From NCBI GenBank assembly GCA_003963305.1, contig RXJR01000018.1, forward strand, positions 221,240 through 285,239: a DNA stretch of 64,000 nucleotides, given 5' to 3'. This document shows, one piece after another, positions 16,290-25,040 of the stretch; position 1 is the first letter of the stretch; every line of letters begins with the position of its first letter. The notes beneath the pieces were generated by a model. That model was not told where the DNA came from. It saw only the letters and a program-made list of their open reading frames with translations, and did not search any database. The position numbers were made by a program, and so were the translations under genes. The stretch comes from Candidatus Melainabacteria bacterium. Its GTDB lineage: Bacteria > Cyanobacteriota > Vampirovibrionia > Obscuribacterales > Obscuribacteraceae.

Positions 16290-18887
16290 ATGGCGCGATT
16301 ATCGTGGGCGCCGCTTTTGCAGTTGCATGAGCAGATGGCGCACAAGTTCGAGGTGGCAGTTGTGGAAAAGAACGTCAAGAATCCTACAGTGGTTGTCGAA
16401 GATGACCGTACCGGTACTTCGGTTGAGACGCTGAAGCGTGCAATCGCAGATAACCTCTTCTACATACAGGGCAAGTTCCCAGACGTTGCTACGAGAAACG
16501 ACCAGTACATGGCATTAGCCTATACAGTGCGCGATCGATTGGTGCACAGATGGCTTACCACCACCAAGCAGTTCATCAAGAATGATGTTCGAGCCGTTTG
16601 CTATTTGTCTGCGGAGTTCCTGCTCGGACCGCATCTGGTCAACAATCTAGTCAACATGGGCATTTTGGAAAATGTCAAAAAAGCTGTGGAGGCTTTGAAC
16701 ATTGATTTTGAGATGCTCGTCAATCAGGAAGAGGAGCCAGGTTTAGGGAATGGTGGTCTGGGTCGTCTGGCTGCCTGTTATATGGATTCTCTGGCTACGC
16801 TGAATATCCCTGCCATCGGATACGGTATCAGATACGAATTCGGGATTTTTGAGCAAGTGATCAAAGATGGCTGGCAAGTAGAGATCACAGACAAGTGGTT
16901 GCACTTTGGTAATCCCTGGGAAATTCCTCGCCCTGAGCACACCATGGAAGTGCAGCTCGGCGGTCACACCGAAGGCAATCTCGATCCTGACGGTCGATAT
17001 CGGGTGAGATGGATTCCAGCTCGGGTAATTAACGGTGTTCCTTATGACACGCCGATTTCTGGTTACAGAACCACTAATACGAATACACTGAGACTCTGGA
17101 AAGCAGAAGCGCCTGAGTCTTTCAACTTCAAAGCATTCAATACGGGCGACTACACTGGTTCAGTGCAAGAAAAGATGTTTTCGGAAAACATTTCGAAAGT
17201 TCTTTATCCCAACGACGAACCAATTCAAGGTCGCCAACTGCGTTTAGAGCAACAGTATTTCTTCACTTCATGCTCGCTGCAGGACATGATCCGCATCCAC
17301 TTCGCTAACGGGCAGAAGTTGGAAACGTTCCATGAGAAGTTTGCAGTGCAGCTCAACGATACTCACCCATCGGTTGGAATCGCTGAATTGATGCGACTTC
17401 TGATTGACGTCTATGCGATGGAATGGGATGACGCGTGGGAGATCACGCACAAGACGTTTGGTTACACCAATCACACCTTGATGCCGGAAGCACTGGAAAA
17501 ATGGGAATACGACCTGTTTGCCACAGTCTTGCCGCGTCACATGGAAATCATTCTGGAAATCAATCGTCGTTTTCTAGACGAAGTGCGCGAAAGGTTCCCC
17601 AATGACGAAGCCCGTTTGAAGCGCATGTCTATCATCGACGAGTCGGGTAGAAAGTTCATCAGAATGGCTCATTTAGCCAGTATCGGCAGTCATGCAATCA
17701 ACGGAGTGGCTGAGCTGCACTCACAGCTGGTTACTGTTGATGTTCTTAAAGACTTCTACGAGCTATGGCCGGAGAAATTCGGCAACGTCACCAATGGTGT
17801 AACGCCGCGCCGGTGGATGGTCGTCTCCAATCCAGAGTTGAGTAGTCTTATTTCGGAGACTATCGGAGAAGACTGGGTCACTGATCTTACTCAGCTGAAG
17901 CGTCTCGAGCCATTTGCCAATGATCCGGCTTTCCGCAAAAAATGGGCGGAGATAAAACACCAGAATAAATTGCATCTGGCTACGTATATCAAGATGCATT
18001 CCGGCGTAACTGTTGACAGTCACTCGATTTTTGACGTGCAAGTAAAACGTATGCACGAGTACAAACGACAGTTGCTCAACGTTTTATATGTGATCACTCT
18101 CTACTTGCAGATTAAAGACGGTCACGCGAAGGACGTCAGCCCTCGTACGTTTATCTTCGGCGGTAAAGCCGCACCGGGATATGCCATGGCCAAGTTGAGC
18201 ATCAAACTCATCAATGGTGTAGCAGATGTGATTAACAACGACCCGGATATCAAAAACAAGATAAAAGTGGTCTTCCTGGCTGACTACTGCGTCAAACTCG
18301 GGCAGCAGGTGTATCCAGCCGCCGACCTGTCTGAACAGATTTCAACAGCAGGAAAAGAAGCATCCGGTACCGGTAACATGAAGTTTGCCATGAACGGTGC
18401 GCTCACGATTGGCACTCTGGATGGTGCCAACATCGAAATTAGAGAGGAAGTGGGCGCCGACAATTTCTTCCTCTTCGGTCTCACTGATCCTGAAGTGAAG
18501 GAACTGAAGGCCAACAATTATCGCCCTCTCGACTATTACGAAAGCAATGAGATGCTGCGCCGCGTCATCGACAAGATAGGCGATGGCACGTTCTCAGAAG
18601 GTAGTCGACAGGTCTTCGCACCTATTGTCGATACGCTTCTGAATCGCGACGAGTGGATGTTGCTGGCTGACTACCAGGCGTTCGTAGACGCTCAGGCTCG
18701 TGTCAACGAAGCTTATAAGCACAAAGACGAATGGACCAGGATGTCTATCTTGAACGTGGCGCGTATGGGCAAATTCTCGTCTGACCGTGCCATCAAAGAG
18801 TATTGTGAGAACATCTGGAACGTGAAGCCACTCAAGGTAGTTCTCGAAGACATCGATCCTGTAGCCGCTGTCTGCGCCATTTATTAG
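16290..18887 (+). CDS. glgP: Glycogen/starch phosphorylase
   Basis: 865 residues, somewhat above the usual 800-840. It cleaves alpha-1,4-glucan with phosphate to give glucose-1-phosphate. Family motifs run throughout: VCYLSAEFLLGPHLVNNL, EEEPGLGNGGLGRLAACYMDS, NDTHPSVGIAELMR, NVTNGVTPRRW, VKRMHEYKRQLLN, and the pyridoxal-phosphate site EASGTGNMKFAMNG with its lysine near 698. The start is uncertain: ATG at 16290 or at 16335 (MAHKFEV), neither with a strong ribosome site. It stands alone, with no other glycogen genes nearby. Confidence 0.97.
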   Translation: MARLSWAPLLQLHEQMAHKFEVAVVEKNVKNPTVVVEDDRTGTSVETLKRAIADNLFYIQGKFPDVATRNDQYMALAYTVRDRLVHRWLTTTKQFIKNDVRAVCYLSAEFLLGPHLVNNLVNMGILENVKKAVEALNIDFEMLVNQEEEPGLGNGGLGRLAACYMDSLATLNIPAIGYGIRYEFGIFEQVIKDGWQVEITDKWLHFGNPWEIPRPEHTMEVQLGGHTEGNLDPDGRYRVRWIPARVINGVPYDTPISGYRTTNTNTLRLWKAEAPESFNFKAFNTGDYTGSVQEKMFSENISKVLYPNDEPIQGRQLRLEQQYFFTSCSLQDMIRIHFANGQKLETFHEKFAVQLNDTHPSVGIAELMRLLIDVYAMEWDDAWEITHKTFGYTNHTLMPEALEKWEYDLFATVLPRHMEIILEINRRFLDEVRERFPNDEARLKRMSIIDESGRKFIRMAHLASIGSHAINGVAELHSQLVTVDVLKDFYELWPEKFGNVTNGVTPRRWMVVSNPELSSLISETIGEDWVTDLTQLKRLEPFANDPAFRKKWAEIKHQNKLHLATYIKMHSGVTVDSHSIFDVQVKRMHEYKRQLLNVLYVITLYLQIKDGHAKDVSPRTFIFGGKAAPGYAMAKLSIKLINGVADVINNDPDIKNKIKVVFLADYCVKLGQQVYPAADLSEQISTAGKEASGTGNMKFAMNGALTIGTLDGANIEIREEVGADNFFLFGLTDPEVKELKANNYRPLDYYESNEMLRRVIDKIGDGTFSEGSRQVFAPIVDTLLNRDEWMLLADYQAFVDAQARVNEAYKHKDEWTRMSILNVARMGKFSSDRAIKEYCENIWNVKPLKVVLEDIDPVAAVCAIY

Positions 18888-18918
18888 GTCGCTTTCGGGC
18901 TGGTTGGTTTAGCTTTCA

Positions 18919-18939
18919 TGGAGGTTGATTTCGCCTCCA
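18919..18939 (+). terminator. Weak terminator-like hairpin after glgP
   Basis: TGGAGG (18919-18924) pairs with CCTCCA (18934-18939) around a 9-nt loop, 32 bases after the glgP stop. The following GATGGTTACTTTTG is only partly T-rich. The decamer TGGTTACTTT occurs twice just after it, near 18942 and 18962. Termination is possible but unproven. Confidence 0.35.
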
Positions 18940-19192
18940 GATGGTTACTTTTGTCGGCGGAGTGGTTACTTTCAACGTATTAGAAAGAATATATACAACT
19001 GCCCTTCTTTCCATGGCGGTCCGCTATGTTGCGCAGTATTGCAACCCGGCAAATTTTGTGACTGGCACCTATTGGCATTCTCCTGCTGCTTAACGAAATG
19101 GCCGAGGTCGTAAGCTGCTTTTTGGGCTACCATTGGCACGAGTATGTGGTACGATGATTTCGTAACTACAAATTGCACTCGCGTAACTACAA
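18940..19192. other. Intergenic region before the ribbon-helix-helix gene
   Basis: About 250 bases with no supported ORF. Apart from the direct repeat at its right end (19161-19194), the only structure is GTTGC (19028-19032) facing GCAAC (19041-19045). Confidence 0.45.
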
Positions 19193-19194
19193 AT
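19161..19194 (+). promoter_or_regulatory. 21-bp-spaced direct repeat at the RHH gene start (candidate operator)
   Basis: CGTAACTACAAAT occurs exactly twice, at 19161-19173 and 19182-19194. The period is 21 bp, two turns of DNA. The second copy runs into the ATG of the ribbon-helix-helix gene. Ribbon-helix-helix repressors often bind direct repeats on one face of the helix, so self-repression is a reasonable inference. No Shine-Dalgarno site lies between the repeats and the ATG. Confidence 0.5.
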
Positions 19195-19795
19195 GGGCGA
19201 AGAGAAGCAAAAGACGACCAATATCAGTCTTCGCATTCCGGAGGATTACCGGAAGCGTCTTCAATTGCAGGCCGACAAAAAGAGCATCAGTTTCAATGCT
19301 CATGTATTGCGAGTGCTGGAGATTCACATGATGAGCTCCGGCTTTGGTCCGACGTCAGTTACGTCGACGTCCGGAAGACTCTTTCAGATCAGATGTGAAC
19401 CCTACGTAGATAATGTCGATGAAACCACCTGGGCTTTTTTCATCGATGAGCCGAAGTTCGAAAAAGAGCGCGCCTATTACCTTATCGGCATCGGCAGAAC
19501 GATTTTGAGAGACTGGCAAGTCAAAGATAAATCGACGGTCGCGAAAGAAGTTGGATTAGCTTTGTTGAATTATTACAATCGGCAGGGGCTAGAAATAGAC
19601 AGGCTGGCTTGGACGCAATATCCAGGACCCGATAACGATGGCAGACGTGTGTTGCAAGTTGCCGAAGTACCTGAAACACTTGAGCAGTTTCTCGACCTAT
19701 TGATGACCGATAAATGGACAGACAAATATTTAGAGGCCGCAGACAAAAGTCAGGATATTCGAAGAGGTAGACAGGAATCAGCTTTATACAGATAG
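19193..19795 (+). CDS. Ribbon-helix-helix protein with unknown C-terminal domain
   Basis: 200 residues. Residues about 8-45 fit an Arc/MetJ-type ribbon-helix-helix: a strand NISLRIP, then helices EDYRKRLQLQADKKS and SFNAHVLRVLEIHMM. This is a DNA-binding fold that works as a dimer. The remaining 150 residues are mixed alpha/beta (AYYLIGIGRTILRDW, EVGLALLNYY, LEQFLDLLM) and match nothing I know; they may sense a ligand. The desaturase gene begins 84 bases downstream on the same strand. A 13-bp direct repeat overlaps its start codon. Regulation of itself and perhaps of the desaturase is inferred. Confidence 0.75.
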   Translation: MGEEKQKTTNISLRIPEDYRKRLQLQADKKSISFNAHVLRVLEIHMMSSGFGPTSVTSTSGRLFQIRCEPYVDNVDETTWAFFIDEPKFEKERAYYLIGIGRTILRDWQVKDKSTVAKEVGLALLNYYNRQGLEIDRLAWTQYPGPDNDGRRVLQVAEVPETLEQFLDLLMTDKWTDKYLEAADKSQDIRRGRQESALYR

Positions 19796-19879
19796 CACGT
19801 AGCGGGCCGCGCAGTTGACTGCAAGGCTTTTAAACGGGTCGGGAAATCAGGCAAACTGCCGAAGGTCAAGGAAGAGATA

Positions 19880-20824
19880 GTGGTTGAGTACATCTTACTG
19901 TTTATGCTTTTTTACACGTGGCACGCCATGGGCATTACCATCGGCTACCACCGACTGTTGTCGCATCGCTCATTCTCGTGCTCTAAGCCGGTTGAATATT
20001 TCTGGGTTCTGGCTGGATTTTTAGCTTTCGAAGGTTCACCAATCTGGTGGGCGACGATTCACCGTGCGCACCACAAATATGTTGAAACTCCATTGGACCC
20101 GCACTCACCGAGAGCTCTCGGCATTCAGTATGCGTTCACTGGCTGGTTGGCAGAGAAAGAGTATGCTCCGCATCTCGATCCGTACAAGCAGTGCAAAGAT
20201 CTGGTTGCCGACCCAATTTATCGCTTCCTTGATTTTGATGGCAGATTGCCACTCGGTCACGCCATGGGATTCGCTTGCTGCTTTGCTTTCAGATTGCTGT
20301 TGTGGGCTGTTTTCGGATGGCAGGTTGCTCTCTGTTCATTGCTGGCTGGTGCGTCGGTACTGTCGATTCCCCTCATGCTCAACGTTGTCTGCCACATGCC
20401 AAAACTCGGCTACAAGAACTACGCGCTCTCCGATGACAGCGTAAACGTCTGGTGGGTTGGATTGTTGGCTATGGGCGAAGGCTGGCACAACAATCACCAC
20501 GCTGCTCCTGGTTCGGCTAAGAGCGGTATGTTGGCTCACGAATTTGATGCCACCTGGTTGATGCTCAGATTCATGAAGAGTATCGGTCTGATTCAGCGCA
20601 TGAACGTCGCAGACCACAATGTTTTGTTGGCTCGCACTGCGGCGCAACTGGCGAAGCAAAACGATATGACCCCTGTAGCCGTTCAGGAAGCACCGGCTCT
20701 CGTCACCGTTGGTGGTGGCAAGAACAGCGGTCGCGTTCGTGATTTTGGTGCTAAAAGAGCTGCTGTGCGTAAGCGTCGTGAGCTGCTCACGAAGCGTCTG
20801 ACCAAGCAAGCGACTAACTCCTGA
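19880..20824 (+). CDS. Acyl-CoA/acyl-lipid delta-9 fatty acid desaturase
   Basis: 314 residues, an integral membrane di-iron enzyme that puts a double bond into fatty acyl chains. The three histidine boxes are all present: HRLLSH (from about residue 24), HRAHHK (about 61) and HNNHH (about 203), with two pairs of hydrophobic segments between them. The DPHSP after box 2 is typical of the stearoyl-CoA desaturase type also found in cyanobacteria. The GTG start has GGAAGAG upstream. The C-terminal 60 residues are basic and Ala-rich, beyond the catalytic core. It lies 84 bases after the ribbon-helix-helix gene. Confidence 0.93.
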   Translation: MVEYILLFMLFYTWHAMGITIGYHRLLSHRSFSCSKPVEYFWVLAGFLAFEGSPIWWATIHRAHHKYVETPLDPHSPRALGIQYAFTGWLAEKEYAPHLDPYKQCKDLVADPIYRFLDFDGRLPLGHAMGFACCFAFRLLLWAVFGWQVALCSLLAGASVLSIPLMLNVVCHMPKLGYKNYALSDDSVNVWWVGLLAMGEGWHNNHHAAPGSAKSGMLAHEFDATWLMLRFMKSIGLIQRMNVADHNVLLARTAAQLAKQNDMTPVAVQEAPALVTVGGGKNSGRVRDFGAKRAAVRKRRELLTKRLTKQATNS

Positions 20825-20827
20825 ACG

Positions 20828-20857
20828 AGACGACAGTCTCAAACGAGACTGTCGTCT
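20828..20857 (+). terminator. Strong hairpin after the desaturase
   Basis: AGACGACAGTCTC (20828-20840) and GAGACTGTCGTCT (20845-20857) form a perfect 13-bp stem with loop AAAC, four bases after the stop. No T run follows, so it may stop transcription poorly and instead protect the mRNA 3' end. Confidence 0.6.
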
Positions 20858-20936
20858 AAACTGAGTTCGATGGTAACCCGCGCCCAATGCGTCTTATAGC
20901 AAAACTAATAGTGAATTCTTAGATTCAAGAACAACC

Positions 20937-23069
20937 TTGTTGACAAGCAGCAATTGGTCCAAACTCTTTCTCATTAGTTTTGCTGCGCTCTTTTTTGAAG
21001 TTCTGGTCATTCGTTGGCTCTCAACTGAAATCAGAATTTTTGGGTATTTCAAGAATCTCATTCTGATGGGAGCCTTCGTTGGGCTCGGTCTGGGGTGTGC
21101 CAGCGCCGGCAAAGCTGAGTCAGGCACTGGTACGAAATCAAAAGGCGCAGTCGGAGAGTATTTCCCTTATCTGCTTCTTGTTCTGACCGGTTTAATTGCC
21201 GGGGCGCCTTATATTGGGCTCAATCACATCAACTTTGTCGTGCAAACAGATGTTTTCTTCTGGTTGCAGCAGGCTGACATTGTCACTTCAATCGGGCAAC
21301 TGGTTACTAATATTGCCTGGGTGATTGTTCTGTTTTTGCTTGTTGTGAGCGTCTTCGATTCTCTCGGTCAACGGCTCGGAGAGGAGCTGGCCAAGCAGGA
21401 ATCACTCAATGCCTACTCAGTCAATCTTGGTGGCAGTGCTGCCGGAGTGCTGATTTATAACGTGCTTGCCTTCATGAAGACTTCGCCTGGCGTCTGGCTT
21501 CTGGTGGGAATTGCCTCTGTCTTGCCGTTTTACAAAAAGCCACCGCAGCTGATTGCTCTTCTTGTTTCAGTAATTATTGCTTTCTGGTCTGTGGGAGACA
21601 GTCAGTGGTCTCCGTACTATTGCATAACCACCAAACCGTATACGACTAAATCAAACCTGCCCGGCATTGCTGAGTATCGCATCGGAACAGCGATTGACGT
21701 GAACCACGTCACTTTCCAGCGTACTATCGACATGGCGCCGGCGTTTGTAGAGCAACATCCCGAGTTGAAGTTGCTGCCCGAGTACGCCACTTACAATGTG
21801 CCTTATCAGATTCGCACAGATGCGCAGAATGTGCTCGTGCTTGGTGCCGGTTCGGGCAACGATGTCTCGGCTGCTTTGCGGCATAACGTCAAGCATGTCG
21901 ATGCAGTTGAAATTGATCCGACTATTCTCAGCTTGGGCAAAACAGAACACCCCGAGAAGCCTTACAGTGACCCCCGTGTTTCAGCTTACGTCAATGACGC
22001 GCGCAATTTCCTTTCATCCGACAAAACGAAATACGACCTGATTGTTTTTGGATTCGTCGATTCGACAGTTAGCTTTTCTATGCTTTCGTCGGTGCGGCTG
22101 GACAATTTCCTTTATACGATCGAGAGTCTGAAAATGGCTACCGAGGCGCTTGCTCCAGATGGAGTGGCATCTTTGAGCTTTGCTGCCGGTGCACCCTGGG
22201 TTCGCGACAGGCTTTTCCAGATGGTGCAAAGTGCCTCCGGAATGGAGCCGATTGCCCTCAACAGTGTCTATTCCAACAACAATTCCATCATCATTCTGTG
22301 GGGTCCGGGAGTCAATGCCAGGCGCGCAGAACTCTTGTCTCGATTCAAGAATCTGGTCATTCCGACTGCACAATTAACGTCGCCACTGCCACTGTGCACT
22401 GACGATTGGCCGTTTCTCTACCAGAAAGAGCGGGCTTTGACTTATGCTTACGGCGCGATGCTGGCTTTGTTGCTGCTCATTGCCGGTTCTTTGACTATTT
22501 CTCGTTTTCGCCTGCAACCAAAGAGTTTTTTCAACTATGGGCAGTTCTTTTTGCTCGGTGCCGGTTTCTTGCTTCTGGAGACCAGAGCCATGCTGGCTGT
22601 AGCCGTGTTGTTCGGTTCAACATGGCTGGTCAGTTCGATAGTTATTTTCTTGATTTTGATTATGGCCTGGTTGGCTAACTGGGTTGTGCAGCGTTATCCA
22701 GATCTAAATAAGGCTTTCGCCTGTGGCGGTTTGCTGATTTCGCTCGTGGTGTTGTATATGGTGCCCCTCTCGGCGCTCTCCGGGCTTGATTGGTATGCGC
22801 GTCTGGGCGCTGCCGCACTTGTTATCGGGCTGCCATTCACATTTGCCGGGTTGGTCTTTTCCAAGACTTACGCCAGAGCGCTCGAGCCGGGTAAGGCTCT
22901 CGGTATAAATATCCTGGGGGCTTTATTGGGTGGGTGTTTGGAATATTTTTCAGTCATTATCGGCACCCGCGACCTGGTCATCATCGCTTTTGTTTTGTAC
23001 TCAGGTGCTTTTCTTGCTGATTACTTGTTGACTAAGAACAGCGACGCAGCCCCAGCCACGACCAATTAA
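20937..23069 (+). CDS. Membrane-embedded spermidine-synthase-like methyltransferase-fold protein
   Basis: 710 residues starting at TTG. The N-terminal 220 residues carry about six membrane segments (KLFLISFAALFFEVLVIRW and others). Residues about 280-480 form a Rossmann domain of the polyamine-synthase family: VLVLGAGSGNDVSAAL, HVDAVEIDPTI, VNDARNFLSS. The C-terminal 210 residues hold about six more membrane segments. The classic spermidine synthase motifs are not kept: the GGGDG loop reads GAGSGND, and the catalytic Asp region reads DLIVFGFVDS. Known membrane members of this superfamily exist, with mostly unknown substrates. Aminopropyl transfer is therefore doubtful. Confidence 0.85.
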   Translation: MLTSSNWSKLFLISFAALFFEVLVIRWLSTEIRIFGYFKNLILMGAFVGLGLGCASAGKAESGTGTKSKGAVGEYFPYLLLVLTGLIAGAPYIGLNHINFVVQTDVFFWLQQADIVTSIGQLVTNIAWVIVLFLLVVSVFDSLGQRLGEELAKQESLNAYSVNLGGSAAGVLIYNVLAFMKTSPGVWLLVGIASVLPFYKKPPQLIALLVSVIIAFWSVGDSQWSPYYCITTKPYTTKSNLPGIAEYRIGTAIDVNHVTFQRTIDMAPAFVEQHPELKLLPEYATYNVPYQIRTDAQNVLVLGAGSGNDVSAALRHNVKHVDAVEIDPTILSLGKTEHPEKPYSDPRVSAYVNDARNFLSSDKTKYDLIVFGFVDSTVSFSMLSSVRLDNFLYTIESLKMATEALAPDGVASLSFAAGAPWVRDRLFQMVQSASGMEPIALNSVYSNNNSIIILWGPGVNARRAELLSRFKNLVIPTAQLTSPLPLCTDDWPFLYQKERALTYAYGAMLALLLLIAGSLTISRFRLQPKSFFNYGQFFLLGAGFLLLETRAMLAVAVLFGSTWLVSSIVIFLILIMAWLANWVVQRYPDLNKAFACGGLLISLVVLYMVPLSALSGLDWYARLGAAALVIGLPFTFAGLVFSKTYARALEPGKALGINILGALLGGCLEYFSVIIGTRDLVIIAFVLYSGAFLADYLLTKNSDAAPATTN

Positions 23070-23137
23070 AAGTCACGATCCGGGGCAGACCGGACCTGGT
23101 GTGCATTAACTATACGTGCAGACCCCGACGCCCCTTC

Positions 23138-24790
23138 TTATTCCACTACCTGGACTTTGCCGGCTGCGATTGTATCTTGAGCGGTCAGGTGATCGGGCTT
23201 GAGTGCATCGAGCAGCTGCAGCTTGCGTTTTGTATCCGCATCAATCAGAGATAAATAGACGGAGTATTGACCAGGGCTCAGTTTAGGCATTTTCAGGCTT
23301 TCTTCCCAGGTAACTGGTGTGCCTGCAATCCACTTTTGAGTCGGTACCTGCGGGGTGTGCAGTGACTGCACAACAGGTTTGCCACTACCGTCTCTCAGCT
23401 CCAATTGCACTTTATAGCTGGAGGCGACATCCTTATCGAATTGACGGCTCGGTCTCATCGCCGGTGCACTGCCAAGGTTCAGGAAAGTGAAAGATGCCTT
23501 GAGTGGTTCTCCCGATTTCAAGTCGGAGGGCAGCGTGATGTTCTGCGATACGAGCTGGTATCCCAGTTTTGAGCGCAGTCGTTCAAGTGTGTGAACAACA
23601 GCTTCGTCTTTTGCGGTAAAAAATTGCGACGGTACTTCAATGAAGCTGATGCCGTCATCGAGAGCAAACTTAGCTAATTTATCCAGAGAGTCGCTGGTGA
23701 TTGTTGGTGATAATCGATAACCAGTTATAGTGTCGGGCTTGAATTTAAGAAGGACGCGATACTGGTCGAACCCGTGTTTAGCGTCTGCAATGTTCTGTCT
23801 GGTCAGATAGACGCGCTGTCCGTAGCGATAAATCAAATAGTCGCTAATTTCGTCCAGTGAGTCTTCACCGGCTCTGTTTGCTGTGGGTGGATCGATGTCG
23901 AAGTTGAGGCGACAAGTAGGGAATGCATGCGGGAACAGATCGGCGACATATTTCCAGTGCTGAACAAGCTGGCGCTGATTCATGCCAAACTCTGATTTGA
24001 GTGATGTTTCCAGCTTGGCGTGATCGTCTTTGTTTTCAATGTTCGGTATGACAAGCGTACCGCCGCCAACGCCACCGCCTGTAATGCCAACGCTATGCAG
24101 GTTGGTGTTTTTGTCGTAGCGTGATCCCAGGGCGTTGATAAAGTTGGACCATTTTGCCAGATATGTCGTGTCCCAGAAAACCGGCATGGTAGTTGTTTTT
24201 CCATTCGCTCCGGTGAAGGAAACCGATTTGGCACCGGCGTCGAAAACCCATTTTGGTGTATCTGAGTCGGTTAAACCACATGTGGTGACTCGCAAGATCA
24301 CCGATTTTTTGTTCTGCCCTGCTAAATCCAGTAAGTGATCGATTTGTTTCCATTCGAATTGCCCTTCTACAGGCTCCGCTGATGCCCATGGCACCATGAC
24401 GCTGAGTCCATTGACCGAAGGCTGAGAGAGGATTTCTTTGAGCAAATTATCGTCCGGCAACTGTGACAGGTCGATATTGGCAAATAAGCCCAGTTCTTTA
24501 TTGGGAACGGCTTGTGCACCGGCCAACTCCGTACCTTTGAAGGAGCGCTTTTTGATGATGCGGTCTTGTGAATCGTTTAGATAGGTTTTTTCGTGAACAG
24601 GATTGAAGTACTTCAGAAACTCCCCGGCCTTGTTTTTGGGCCGCATTTTGCCTTCAGGATTGTCATTTGGGGCTGCCGTTTTCTGATCTGCATCTTCCTC
24701 TTTAGCGGTTGGCTCATCGGCATAGGCTGCCGAAGCAATCGAGATGGTGAGCGCAATCGATGCATATGCAAACAAGCGTTTCGTAAACAT
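23138..24790 (-). CDS. Secreted glycoside-hydrolase-like protein
   Basis: About 550 residues from the ATG at 24790, which has GGAG six bases upstream. A signal peptide (MFTKRLFAYASIALTISIA, cleavage near AYADE) follows. The central part looks like a TIM barrel of the beta-galactosidase/DUF4832 type: VNGLSVMVPWASAEPVEGQFEWKQIDHLLDLA, then VILRVTTCGL, then WDTTYLAKWSNFINALGSRY and VGITGGGVGG. The C-terminal 110 residues are a beta-sandwich-like domain (FTFLNLGSAPAMRP). Likely it binds or cleaves a polysaccharide outside the cytoplasm. I cannot name the catalytic acids with confidence. It converges with the membrane protein gene. Confidence 0.75.
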   Translation of the reverse strand: MFTKRLFAYASIALTISIASAAYADEPTAKEEDADQKTAAPNDNPEGKMRPKNKAGEFLKYFNPVHEKTYLNDSQDRIIKKRSFKGTELAGAQAVPNKELGLFANIDLSQLPDDNLLKEILSQPSVNGLSVMVPWASAEPVEGQFEWKQIDHLLDLAGQNKKSVILRVTTCGLTDSDTPKWVFDAGAKSVSFTGANGKTTTMPVFWDTTYLAKWSNFINALGSRYDKNTNLHSVGITGGGVGGGTLVIPNIENKDDHAKLETSLKSEFGMNQRQLVQHWKYVADLFPHAFPTCRLNFDIDPPTANRAGEDSLDEISDYLIYRYGQRVYLTRQNIADAKHGFDQYRVLLKFKPDTITGYRLSPTITSDSLDKLAKFALDDGISFIEVPSQFFTAKDEAVVHTLERLRSKLGYQLVSQNITLPSDLKSGEPLKASFTFLNLGSAPAMRPSRQFDKDVASSYKVQLELRDGSGKPVVQSLHTPQVPTQKWIAGTPVTWEESLKMPKLSPGQYSVYLSLIDADTKRKLQLLDALKPDHLTAQDTIAAGKVQVVE

Positions 24791-25040
24791 TTCTTCTCCG
24801 TTCCGTCCGGTGATCTTGATGTGTTCCTGAGCACAGGCTGATTTCTCAGCTATCGTGCACTTGATTTTACTCGTGATCGACAGACTCTGTCTTAAGCGCA
24901 TCTACTTTGATGGTGAGAATGCCTGCCTTACTTGTTAATGCACGCATCACTTATTTCAGTATGGCTGAGTATTCGGCAGCCAAAAGTGTTAACATGCCGC
25001 TGTTCACAGCAGTTTTACTGCTCTGTACTGGAGAACCGAA

